Shown: positions 1 through 11,009 of the stretch, piece after piece | How positions within the stretch are numbered: the stretch's first letter is position 1 | How the letters are laid out: each line of letters opens with the position of its first letter | Source of the DNA: Caballeronia glebae | GTDB taxonomy: Bacteria > Pseudomonadota > Gammaproteobacteria > Burkholderiales > Burkholderiaceae | Assembly (NCBI RefSeq): GCF_001545035.1 | Contig: NZ_FCOJ02000002.1 | Location: 1-64,000 of the forward strand | DNA length: 64,000 nucleotides | Direction of reading: 5' to 3' | Made by a program: the position numbers and the translations under genes | Notes under the pieces: model-generated | What the model was told of the DNA's origin: nothing | The model's input: only the letters and a program-made list of their open reading frames with translations | Database searches by the model: none

Positions 1-174
1 CGCCTCAAGGGTTCGCTGCGCCGGGCTCCCGCCCGCCCTTGACCCGCACAAACACCCACTCTGAATTCAAAAGAGGCAAAAAAGCGTAGTCAATCATGCC
101 GCCTCGGATTAATCCGTCGCGCGTTGTTGCTCCCCCAAGCGAATCGCCAAGACCAACAATAACCGGGGGGCCTG

Positions 175-822
175 TTGAAGCTTCGAATAGTATTGGCTGA
201 CGATCATCCTTTCGTTCTCCTAGGGATGAGAGCCATTTTTTCCGCCGCCGATGGACTGGAAGTCGTCGGTGAGGCGAATAGCGCGAGCACTTTGCTGGCG
301 GAACTTGCGATCAAGCGGTGCGATGTGCTCGTCACGGACTTCGCCATGCCCGAGCCGGGCATGGACGCGAATGACGGCCTTCGTCTCATTCGCCGGGTGC
401 GGCAGGATTTCGCGAACATCTGCATTGTGGTGCTCACCAGCGTAAGCAACGTCGCGATCTTGCGTTCCATCTTGAATGCCGGCGCGATGAGCCTCGTCAA
501 CAAGGCCGAGCCGATCGAACTCGTGGCGACCGCCGTGAGACATGCGAGCGTCGGACGTCGCTTCGTGAGCGCCTCGTTCGTCGCCGCGCTTGCGGAGGCG
601 GGCACGGAAACGGAGTTCGCTTCCGAGGGGCCAAATCTCTCGCTGCGAGAGATCGAAGTCGTCCGTCTGTTTGCCAAAGGTCATTCGATTTCGGAAATCG
701 CGCAAGAACTCGATCGCGATGTCCGCACCATCAGCCGGCAGAAACGCGAGGCGATGAATAAGCTCGGAGTAAGAAACGATCCGGGGCTATTCGCGTTCGT
801 TCGCGCGCGCGGTTTAGGATAA
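175..822 (+). CDS. RcsB-like response regulator (first of three)
   Basis: A 215-residue two-component response regulator, cytoplasmic, predicted to bind DNA when phosphorylated. The receiver domain (about 1-120) keeps the acidic pair D9/D10, phosphoacceptor D55 (VTDFAMP), T88 and K110. A LuxR/NarL-type helix-turn-helix occupies about 155-205. Its recognition region, RTISRQKREAMNKLGV, resembles the RcsB pattern (TISSQKKSAM) more than typical NarL. The start is TTG, chosen because a GGGGGG-containing Shine-Dalgarno-like stretch lies at 165-170 and the frame opens directly into MKLRIVLADDHP. It is followed in the same direction by two paralogues and a hybrid kinase, its most likely phosphodonor. 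The actual target genes are unknown. Confidence 0.88.
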   Translation: MKLRIVLADDHPFVLLGMRAIFSAADGLEVVGEANSASTLLAELAIKRCDVLVTDFAMPEPGMDANDGLRLIRRVRQDFANICIVVLTSVSNVAILRSILNAGAMSLVNKAEPIELVATAVRHASVGRRFVSASFVAALAEAGTETEFASEGPNLSLREIEVVRLFAKGHSISEIAQELDRDVRTISRQKREAMNKLGVRNDPGLFAFVRARGLG

Positions 823-947
823 TTATCAGGGTTTGAGAAATTAGTTTCAGATGCATCTTATGTATCTAAATCATTCGATGCCCGATGCTTGAGTGTCTAT
901 TTTTTAATGTGAATTCGAGTCCGCAGGACGGGAAGGGGTCTGAGCCA

Positions 948-1628
948 ATGAAGTTCAGGAACGAGAGCCAGGTGTTCTCGCACGCTAAACGGATGAGGCT
1001 GGCGATAGCGGATGACCATCCACTCGTCATCCTGGCAATCGAGCGGCTTGCCGGGAATTTTCCTAATGTAGAGGTGGTGAGTCGTCACGCGAATTCGACA
1101 CAGCTCGAAGAGTCGCTCGCTCGCGGCGAGTGCGATGTCGTCATCCTCGACTACTTCATGCCGGGCGGCCGCTACGGTGACGGCATCGAACTGATCGAGC
1201 ATGTCGCGAATCTGTATCCCAAGGTTCGCATCATCGTCATGTCGCGCAGCGACGACGCCGCGCTCGTCAAACGGGCGCTTGAAGCGGGAGCCCATGCATT
1301 CCTGAGCAAGGAGGACCGGCTTGAGCTGATTTACGTCGCCATTGTTTCGGTCATCGCCAATGAGACTTACCTTGGGCCGGCTATACGCCGCACGCTGGCG
1401 CTCGCGGATTCCGAAGGGCACGCGCGGTTTCTTCGCCAGAGGCTCACGACCCGCGAACTGGAAGTAATCGAGCGCTATGCGCGAGGCGCGAACGTCACCG
1501 AGATTGCAAAGGAACTCGACCGTAGCGTGAAGACCATCAGCGCACAAAAATGCGCGGCCATGCGAAAGCTCGATCTATCCACAGACGCCGACTTGTATCG
1601 ATTTATCGCGGACAGAGGCTTGATCTAG
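948..1628 (+). CDS. RcsB-like response regulator (second of three)
   Basis: A 226-residue response regulator with the same layout as its upstream neighbour. The receiver begins near residue 17 (RLAIADDHP) and carries D22/D23, phosphoacceptor D68 (VILDYFMP), S99 and K121. The C-terminal LuxR-type HTH has the RcsB-like stretch KTISAQKCAAMRKL. I chose the ATG at 948 because GGAAGGGG lies about 10 bases upstream; the frame is open back to an ATG at 885, and an ATG at 993 would still include the whole receiver. The N-terminal 16 residues before the receiver are unusual for the family, so 993 remains possible. The partner kinase is inferred to be the hybrid kinase downstream. Confidence 0.87.
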   Translation: MKFRNESQVFSHAKRMRLAIADDHPLVILAIERLAGNFPNVEVVSRHANSTQLEESLARGECDVVILDYFMPGGRYGDGIELIEHVANLYPKVRIIVMSRSDDAALVKRALEAGAHAFLSKEDRLELIYVAIVSVIANETYLGPAIRRTLALADSEGHARFLRQRLTTRELEVIERYARGANVTEIAKELDRSVKTISAQKCAAMRKLDLSTDADLYRFIADRGLI

Positions 1629-1741
1629 ACACATCGACCAGCGTGCACGCCGCGCAATCTCCAGAGGCCGGCATGGAGACAACGCGCAGTCCATTCGACG
1701 ACTGTTGCGTGCCGGACGATCTCCACAGAGCGCACAAAAGA

Positions 1742-2392
1742 ATGAAAACAAAAATGCCGAAACGAGCCATCGTTGCGGACGACCATCCAGTCGTCGTCAA
1801 GGGTATTCAAAGCTTCCTGGAACGAGACGGCGCGATACGCGTGGTCGCCACCGCCCGAGACACGCTGGAGCTTGCCGAAGCGATCGATACCACGCCGTGT
1901 GACCTTGTGTTCTCGGACATTGGCATGCGCGGCATCGACGGGGAAAGCAGTTCGATCGCTTTTCTCAAGCGTTTGTCCTGGCAGGAAAACCGGCCGAAGG
2001 TAATCGTGCTCACGATGATCTCTCAGACGCGAATGCTGGCCGGCCTCGTTCAGCTCGGCATGGACGGCGTGGTCGACAAGCGCGACGGCATCGAATGCTT
2101 GCGCGACGCGATAGCCGTGGCGGAAGCGGGCGGCTGCTTCCTTTCGCCATGCGTGGAGGAGGCGGTGAGCCGTTTGCCGGCTACGTCGGCGGCGCGCGCG
2201 GGCGTGTTGAGCCGACGCGAATGGGAGGTGTTCCAACTCTACGCGCGCGGCTTGCTCGTTCACGAGATCGCGGAGCGCTTCGGGCGAAGCCGCAAGACGA
2301 TCGCCACACAGAAGCGTGCCGGCATGCGCAAGCTGGGACTCGATAGCGAAGAGGAGTTGGTCGCCTACCTTCAGCAGGTCGGCCTGGTCTGA
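1742..2392 (+). CDS. RcsB-like response regulator (third of three)
   Basis: A 216-residue response regulator. The receiver holds D13/D14, phosphoacceptor D59 (VFSDIGMRG), T91 and K113. The C-terminal LuxR-type HTH includes KTIATQKRAGMRKLGL, again RcsB-like. The frame is open upstream into the end of the preceding gene, but that stretch is not receiver-like, so the start is placed at ATG 1742 (MKTKMPKRAIVADDHP); ATG 1754 or 1673 are alternatives and no strong Shine-Dalgarno decides. The third receiver differs from the first two around the phosphorylation loop (GMRGIDGE instead of FMPGG or FAMPEPG), suggesting older divergence or different partner specificity. About 160 bases separate it from the hybrid kinase. 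Confidence 0.87.
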   Translation: MKTKMPKRAIVADDHPVVVKGIQSFLERDGAIRVVATARDTLELAEAIDTTPCDLVFSDIGMRGIDGESSSIAFLKRLSWQENRPKVIVLTMISQTRMLAGLVQLGMDGVVDKRDGIECLRDAIAVAEAGGCFLSPCVEEAVSRLPATSAARAGVLSRREWEVFQLYARGLLVHEIAERFGRSRKTIATQKRAGMRKLGLDSEEELVAYLQQVGLV

Positions 2393-2552
2393 AGCGGCGT
2401 GGCGGTCGTCGATCTTCAACCTTCGGAGCAAATTGGGACGGTTCTGATTCGATCCCGATGCGTAGCGCGTCAGACTTAAGACCTTTGCGCTCGATAGGCA
2501 AGTACGAAGCGCGGGGACACTCCGCCGTATAAAGCTGTGGATTGGCGTCCTC

Positions 2553-5900
<3,348 letters not shown>

Positions 5901-5925
5901 TCGCGCGATGCGTTCGCGTTCGTTC

Positions 5926-6861
5926 TTATTCCGCAAGCGCCGCGGGATTCGCATCGGCGAGTTCGCGATCGCGGAAATAGGCGAGCGCGAAATCCACGAA
6001 ACAGCGCGTCTTGGCCGACACATGCCGGCGTCCGGGATAGACGATCGATACTTCCTTATTCGCATCCTTGAGCGTATAGCCCGGCAACAGACGCACAAGC
6101 AAACCTGCCTCGACATCTTGCGCCACGTAGCTCTCGGGCAGCACTGCGATTCCCATTCCGCAAAGCGCCGCTTGCCTCAACATGTGCGAACTGTTCACGA
6201 TGTAGGTCGGATCGAGCTCGACGGTTTCCGTCTCGCCCGACGGTCCGATGAAAGACCAGGTCGACCCATGTATGTCCGCGGACGGCGCGAGAAACTCGTG
6301 CGATGTCAGCGACGTGGGCCGGGCGGGCGCGTGACGCCGCGCAAGGTAGGCCGGCGCTGCGACGAGCGTCGCCGCAACGCTGACCAGCGGGCGGTTGATC
6401 AGCGTGCCGCTGTTGACGAGATGCGGCACGACGATGCCGACGTCGAAGCCTTCCGCGACGAGATCGACCGGGCGATGCAGTAGCGTCAGGCGCAGCTTCA
6501 CTTTCGGGTATAGCTCACGAAATCCGACCAGCATTGGCGTGAGTCTAAGCATTGAAAACGACGCCGCGGCCACGAGCTTGAGCGAACCCGAAGGATCGAC
6601 CGAACTGTTCCCCACCGATGCTTCGATTACCTCGATCTGCTCAAGCACCGCACGGCAGCCATCTGCGTAGGCGCGCCCGGCCTCGGTTAGCGAGACGCTG
6701 CGCGTCGTCCGGTTCAGCAGGCGCGTGTTGAGATGCGCTTCGAGCAACGAGACGTAGCGTGTTATTACGGCGTTGGAGAGATCCAGCGCGGTGGCGGCGC
6801 GGCCGAACGATTCGGTTTCCGCCACCTTCAGAAAGACGCGCATCGCTTGAAGTTGATTCAT
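5926..6861 (-). CDS. LysR-family transcriptional regulator
   Basis: A 311-residue LysR-type regulator. The N-terminal winged HTH (about 1-60; MNQLQAMRVFLKVAETESFG) is followed by a type-2 periplasmic-binding-like effector domain (about 88-300). The frame runs upstream to 7074, but the LysR domain starts exactly at the ATG ending at 6861, so that start is used. It belongs to the CrgA-like group common in Burkholderiaceae, often controlling the neighbouring divergent gene. Here that neighbour is a porin 440 bases away. An inverted repeat AAGCG-N8-CGCTT (6878-6895) just upstream of the start could be an autoregulatory site. The effector is unknown. Confidence 0.9.
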   Translation of the reverse strand: MNQLQAMRVFLKVAETESFGRAATALDLSNAVITRYVSLLEAHLNTRLLNRTTRSVSLTEAGRAYADGCRAVLEQIEVIEASVGNSSVDPSGSLKLVAAASFSMLRLTPMLVGFRELYPKVKLRLTLLHRPVDLVAEGFDVGIVVPHLVNSGTLINRPLVSVAATLVAAPAYLARRHAPARPTSLTSHEFLAPSADIHGSTWSFIGPSGETETVELDPTYIVNSSHMLRQAALCGMGIAVLPESYVAQDVEAGLLVRLLPGYTLKDANKEVSIVYPGRRHVSAKTRCFVDFALAYFRDRELADANPAALAE

Positions 6862-7301
6862 TGAAAGCTCAGGTGAGAAGCGCTTTTGAACGCTTTGATA
6901 TGCGAATTGATGAAAGCGGTTGGAAAGCCGCCTCGCGTGCGCGATCTTAGTGTGCGATGAGATGCCGGGGAATCGGAGCGTTCTGATCTGAGACAGGTGT
7001 CGCGGTGTGACCACTGTGGCATGAATGCAACTGAAGCCTGTGGGCACGAGCGGGAAGCGCGAATCAAACGGCACGTAAGTCTATGCCACGTAAGCATTAA
7101 TTCATCCTGAAATTAAACCTTTCGAATTATTCGAAAAGGCTTTTGTGCTTCCTTTGTCGGCTTCTCAAAAAGACCGGGCAATAAACTTTGTCCTGCCGAA
7201 TATCGGTGCTGGACAAGACGAGCGAGTACGCGAGTCGGAACTCAACGGACGTTCGGCCTGAAGCAACCCATCGAGCCTTACGGCTCAGCAAAGGAACACG
7301 T
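6862..7301. other. Intergenic region between LysR gene and porin
   Basis: No convincing gene is present in these 440 bases. Contents seen: the AAGCG-N8-CGCTT repeat next to the LysR start; a pair of TTCGAA hexamers separated by TTA within an imperfect inverted repeat (7118-7139); and a long, relatively AT-rich porin leader ending in an AAGGA Shine-Dalgarno (7291-7295). The porin -10/-35 could not be placed with confidence. Confidence 0.6.
7118..7139. promoter_or_regulatory. TTCGAA-TTA-TTCGAA inverted repeat upstream of porin
   Basis: Two perfect TTCGAA palindromes (7121-7126 and 7130-7135) sit three bases apart inside an imperfect inverted repeat bounded by CCTTT and AAAAGG. Position, 160 bases before the porin start in a divergent regulator/porin gap, suits an operator. 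No T-run follows, so a terminator is unlikely. Confidence 0.35.
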
Positions 7302-8507
7302 ATGAAAAAGAATCTAATCGTCACGGCCATCGCAGCTTTGGCCGCATCGTTCGCAGGCGCTGCCAACGCGCAAAGCAGTGTCACGCTGTATGGTTTGCTC
7401 GATACGGGTTTCACGTTCGTGAACAACGTCGCCAATCCTTTGAACGACCCCGTCAGGAAGTCGAATCTGCACGCTCTGACCAGCGGTAACGAGCAGGAAA
7501 GCCGTTGGGGCCTGCGTGGTGCCGAGGACCTGGGTGGCGGTTTGAAGGCTATCTTCACTTTGGAAAGCGGTTTCGACCTCAATAACGGCCGCGAGTCGAA
7601 CGGTATGTTCGGCCGCCAGGCATTCGTGGGTCTGTCGTCGCAATACGGCACGGTGACCCTGGGTCGTCAGTACGATGGCGTCGTTGACTACCTCGCTCCG
7701 TTGAGCGCCGCAGGCACTTGGGGCGGCACGTACTTCGGCCACTTCGCCGGCAACGATAACTTGAACAGCGACTTCAGCATCGCTAACGCTGTCAAGTACA
7801 GGAGCGCGGACTACGCCGGCTTCTCGTTCAGCGGCATGTACGGCTTCTCGAACCAGGCTGGCGGCTTCAGCAACAATCGCGCGTACTCGTTTGGCGCAGG
7901 CTATGCGAATGGCCCGCTCAAGGTCGGTGCTGCATATATGCAAGCAAACGGCGTGAACTCGATCACCAACGGTAACGGCTCGGTGACGAACGACCAGTTC
8001 GCAAACGAGTTCCGCCCGATCGGTTCACAAGGCGTCCCGGTGTCGATTGCTTCGCAGCGTCAGCGCACGTTCGGCGCGGGCGCCAGCTACTCGTATGACG
8101 CGATGACCTTCGGCGCATTGTGGACGCAATCGCGCATGGACAACGATTCGGGTGACGCCCTGATCCACAACCAGTCGGCGCACATCAACAACGTTGAAGT
8201 CAACGGCCGTTATGCGCTGACCCCGGCTCTGGCACTGGGCGCTGCATACACGTACTCGTTCGGTAAGGCTACCACCCAGTTCGATCAGCCGACCGAGTCG
8301 GTCCACTTCCACCAGTTCGGTCTGCAGGCCGAGTACGCGTTGTCCAAGCGTACGGACTTCCACGTCGAAGCCGTGGCTCAGATCGCCGGCGGCGGAGCAG
8401 ATGGCGCCCCGATGTATGCTTCCATTGCCAACAACAACGGTGCATTCGGTCCGTCGTCGAGCAACCGTCAAGTGTTGGTCAACACCGGTATCCGTCACCG
8501 CTTCTAA
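7302..8507 (+). CDS. Outer-membrane porin (Gram-negative trimeric type)
   Basis: A 401-residue outer-membrane porin of the beta-proteobacterial OmpC-like family (porin_4 type), a 16-strand barrel for diffusion of small solutes. Residues 1-23 form a signal peptide (MKKNLIVTAIAALAASFAG, cleavage after ANA), followed by the typical QSSVTLYGLLDTG start, the GGLKAIFTLESGF and FGRQAFVGL strands, and the C-terminal RHRF with terminal phenylalanine needed for barrel assembly. ATG 7302 is preferred over an upstream in-frame start because it begins the signal peptide and has AAGGA upstream. Codon use is less GC-biased than neighbours (frequent AAC, GGT), as in highly expressed genes. A strong terminator follows. 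Substrate preference is not evident. Confidence 0.93.
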   Translation: MKKNLIVTAIAALAASFAGAANAQSSVTLYGLLDTGFTFVNNVANPLNDPVRKSNLHALTSGNEQESRWGLRGAEDLGGGLKAIFTLESGFDLNNGRESNGMFGRQAFVGLSSQYGTVTLGRQYDGVVDYLAPLSAAGTWGGTYFGHFAGNDNLNSDFSIANAVKYRSADYAGFSFSGMYGFSNQAGGFSNNRAYSFGAGYANGPLKVGAAYMQANGVNSITNGNGSVTNDQFANEFRPIGSQGVPVSIASQRQRTFGAGASYSYDAMTFGALWTQSRMDNDSGDALIHNQSAHINNVEVNGRYALTPALALGAAYTYSFGKATTQFDQPTESVHFHQFGLQAEYALSKRTDFHVEAVAQIAGGGADGAPMYASIANNNGAFGPSSSNRQVLVNTGIRHRF

Positions 8508-8544
8508 AGTGGTGTAGGCAGTACCGAGCTTTAGCTAGTTAGAG

Positions 8545-8568
8545 AAGGGCGCCGCAAGGCGCCCTTTT
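8545..8568 (+). terminator. Rho-independent terminator after porin
   Basis: A 9-bp perfect stem, AAGGGCGCC / GGCGCCCTT, with a GCAA tetraloop, running into TTTT. It lies 37 bases after the porin stop codon. Confidence 0.88.
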
Positions 8569-8681
8569 CGCATTGGCGTCCACTTCAGCGAGGCGAAATG
8601 CACCCCGCATTCGGATGCTCTACCATGGCGAGGCGGCCATCGTCCCAAAAGACGCCCTGTCCGCCAAACAGGAGAGCAAAA

Positions 8682-9128
8682 ATGATCTCGACATGCAGAC
8701 CACATGTCCGCTGGATAGCCGTTCTGATCCTCACGACGCTCGCCGCGAGCATGGCGCATGCCGATACAGTCGCGCTGAAAGCAAACCTCCAGCCTTCGAG
8801 CGAAGTCCCGCCGCGCGTGAGCAAAGGACATGGCATCCTCGACGCCACCTTCGACACCGACACCAAAGTGCTCACCTGGACCGCGACTTACGCGGAGTTG
8901 TCCGGGCCGGTGACGATGGCGCATTTCCACGGTCCCGCGCCGGTCGGACAGAACGCCAAGGTTCAAGTGCCCGTCGACAAGAAAGCGCTCGCGAGCCCGA
9001 TGAAAGGACAAGCCACGCTGACCGACCCGCAAGTAACCGATCTCATGGCAGGTCAGTGGTATTTCAACATTCACACGCAGGAGAACCCGACCGGCGAGCT
9101 ACGCGGTCAGGTGGTGCCTGCCGATTGA
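8682..9128 (+). CDS. Secreted CHRD-domain protein
   Basis: A 148-residue exported protein. Residues 1-27 form a signal peptide (hydrophobic WIAVLILTTLAASMAHA), and the remainder is a single CHRD domain, a beta-sandwich first described in chordin. Visible family features are LQPSSEVPP, the central MAHFHGPAPVG and the C-terminal WYFNIHTQENPTGELRGQV. The start at ATG 8682 has GGAGA seven bases upstream; an earlier in-frame ATG at 8598 would destroy the signal peptide. In bacteria the domain's biochemical role is not established. It is probably periplasmic. The esterase gene begins 12 bases after the stop, so the two may be co-transcribed. Confidence 0.85.
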   Translation: MISTCRPHVRWIAVLILTTLAASMAHADTVALKANLQPSSEVPPRVSKGHGILDATFDTDTKVLTWTATYAELSGPVTMAHFHGPAPVGQNAKVQVPVDKKALASPMKGQATLTDPQVTDLMAGQWYFNIHTQENPTGELRGQVVPAD

Positions 9129-9140
9129 CGTCGGCCGCCG

Positions 9141-10085
9141 ATGAGTTGGCAAAGTGCCTTCGCGTGCTGGGTCGTCAGCAGACGCATGCGCCCGCACAGC
9201 GCGAAGCCCACGCTCGATGTCGAACTCGCGCGCCGCTATGCTTCGCGCCGGCTCTGGACGCCGCGCGTGCCAAAAGGCTGGCGGCTCGACATCCGCGAGA
9301 CGAGCGGCGACGCCCCGTTGCGCGGCGAATGGCTCACGCCACCGACGCCGCCACGCGTAACGGTTCTCTACCTTCATGGCGGCGGTTTTTACTTTTGTTC
9401 TCCACGCAGTCATCGAGCGATTACGTTCGGATTGGCGACCCGCGCGAACGCCAGCGTTTTCTCGCTGGACTACCGGCTTGCGCCCGAGCATCGCTTTCCT
9501 GCGGCGCTCGACGATAGCGTCGCGGCATACCGTCGGCTGCTTGAAAACGATGTGCCCGGACAGTCGATCGTCATCGCGGGCGATTCGGCCGGCGGCGGCC
9601 TCGCGCTCGCGACGCTTCTCGCTCTGCGCGATGCCGGCGATCCGCTTCCGGCCGCGGCCGTACTCTTCTCGCCGTGGACGGATCTGACCTGCACGGGCGA
9701 GTCGATGCGCACCAACGACGGCCGCGATCCGATGTATCGCGCGTCCGTGTTTCCGAAAGTGGCCGCGCAGTATCTCGGCACGGCGGACGCGCGCAATCCC
9801 TACGCGTCGCCCGTGTTCGGCGACTTCGAAGGTTTGCCGCCCTTGTTCATTCAGGTCGGTGACACGGAACTGCTGCTCGACGACGCCGCTCGCGTGGCGA
9901 CCAAAGCGCGCGCGGCCGGCGTGCGCGTCGAGCTGGAAATCTGGCGCAATGTTCCGCACATCTTTCAGATCTGGACGCCGTTCATGCCCGAGGCGCGCGA
10001 CGCGCTCGCGCGCGCCGCCGTGTTCATCGAGGCGGCGACATCGGCGTCGCAGACTCATCGCCCGCCGAGGACCTCGATCGTCTGA
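9141..10085 (+). CDS. Alpha/beta hydrolase, hormone-sensitive-lipase (HSL) type esterase
   Basis: A 314-residue predicted carboxylesterase acting on short- to medium-chain esters. The HSL oxyanion motif HGGGF begins at H79 and the nucleophile elbow GDSAGG places Ser149. The acid lies in VGDTELLLDD (about 240) and the catalytic His is near 273 (NVPHIFQIW), so the triad appears complete. No signal peptide or membrane helix is evident beyond a mildly hydrophobic first 15 residues. It follows the CHRD gene closely and its last 31 bases overlap the convergent EcsC-family gene. The physiological substrate is unknown. Confidence 0.88.
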   Translation: MSWQSAFACWVVSRRMRPHSAKPTLDVELARRYASRRLWTPRVPKGWRLDIRETSGDAPLRGEWLTPPTPPRVTVLYLHGGGFYFCSPRSHRAITFGLATRANASVFSLDYRLAPEHRFPAALDDSVAAYRRLLENDVPGQSIVIAGDSAGGGLALATLLALRDAGDPLPAAAVLFSPWTDLTCTGESMRTNDGRDPMYRASVFPKVAAQYLGTADARNPYASPVFGDFEGLPPLFIQVGDTELLLDDAARVATKARAAGVRVELEIWRNVPHIFQIWTPFMPEARDALARAAVFIEAATSASQTHRPPRTSIV

Positions 10086-10903
10086 TAAGCGCGCTCGACG
10101 GCCGACGCGCCGTATCGCCGCTCCAGCCTGCGCACGGTGAAGTGCCCATGCGCCATCTGCTGAAAATGGTCGATGAACACGGTGTTGACCATCGCGCCGA
10201 GCACCGCGCCGATCGCCGGAATCGATTTGGCCGCGACCTGCTCGCTGACCTGCACCGAAAACCGCGAAGCGATCGTCTGCAGGAACTTGAGCAGCGCCGT
10301 CGAGCCATGACTGCTCAATCCCTTGGCGGCGATCTCGTTCGTCGCGCGCGACACCGACTGCGCGAGCGCGCCGCGCACGATGAAATAGCCGAGATCGGCG
10401 TTGTCGTCGCTGGCCTTGGCGCCGCCCATGCCGAGCACCATCATGCATTGCAATTGCGCTTCCACGCGATGCACGTCCTCGCCTTCACTGCGCGCGATGT
10501 CGCAGATCGAGCGGAACATCAGCGTGGTCGTGACCGGCAACTCGACCGGCAGCGCGAACAATCCGAATGCGCCGCCCGCCGCGCCGGTCGTCGCGACGGC
10601 GAGTTTGTGCATCAGGTTGTGCGGCTTGTCGGGAGGCGGCGCGAGTAGCGAGTTGGACGGCGCGCTTTTGCCGAGCGTGCGCAACGCGACCTGAAGACTT
10701 TTCTTCAGCGCGAGCTGCGTCGCGTCGTCGACTTTTACCTGCGCGGCGGCCGGCAGGCGGCCCATCAGCTTCTCGATGGGCGCGCCGACGACGCTCGCCA
10801 GCTTCATCGTGAGCGACGGGCTTTCCAGCAATTCCTTCGCGTGCGCCAAGGCCGCGAAATCTTCGGTCGTGAGCGGCGAGGTGATGATCGGCGTCGGTTC
10901 CAT
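10055..10903 (-). CDS. EcsC-family protein
   Basis: A 282-residue member of the EcsC family, named after the Bacillus subtilis ecsABC operon; biochemical function unresolved. The region from about 20 to 270 has the family's alternating amphipathic helices. A glycine/alanine-rich hydrophobic stretch (about 105-130, VATTGAAGGAFGLFALPVELPVTTTLMFRS) precedes the conserved DIARSEGED segment, and a second hydrophobic segment near 235-250 (IPAIGAVLGAMVNTVF) suggests membrane association. The start ATG is immediately followed by PTPIITSPLTTEDF. The 3' end overlaps the esterase on the opposite strand, and it is divergent from the DHA2 transporter. It may stand alone as a transcription unit. Confidence 0.82.
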   Translation of the reverse strand: MEPTPIITSPLTTEDFAALAHAKELLESPSLTMKLASVVGAPIEKLMGRLPAAAQVKVDDATQLALKKSLQVALRTLGKSAPSNSLLAPPPDKPHNLMHKLAVATTGAAGGAFGLFALPVELPVTTTLMFRSICDIARSEGEDVHRVEAQLQCMMVLGMGGAKASDDNADLGYFIVRGALAQSVSRATNEIAAKGLSSHGSTALLKFLQTIASRFSVQVSEQVAAKSIPAIGAVLGAMVNTVFIDHFQQMAHGHFTVRRLERRYGASAVERAYQTIEVLGGR

Positions 10904-10979
10904 GCGTTGGTTCTATCCGGGGAAAGGTGAGTGAACACGCAGAATTAGAGTGTGCGCCCGTGCTATGATTCTATTTCCG

Positions 10980-10991
10980 TTGACTAGTCAA
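10980..10991. promoter_or_regulatory. Perfect palindrome TTGACTAGTCAA, candidate MarR operator
   Basis: A 12-bp perfect palindrome placed 10 bases after a TATGAT -10-like hexamer (10964-10969) and 18 bases before the transporter start. A repressor bound here would cover the transcription start. The MarR gene that ends this two-gene unit is the natural candidate. Confidence 0.6.
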
Positions 10992-11009
10992 TCATTGCGC
11001 CTACAAAAG

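Noticed and set aside
1-174. Possible gene at the left edge
   Set aside because: No coding frame with recognisable features; it reads as the leader of the first response regulator.
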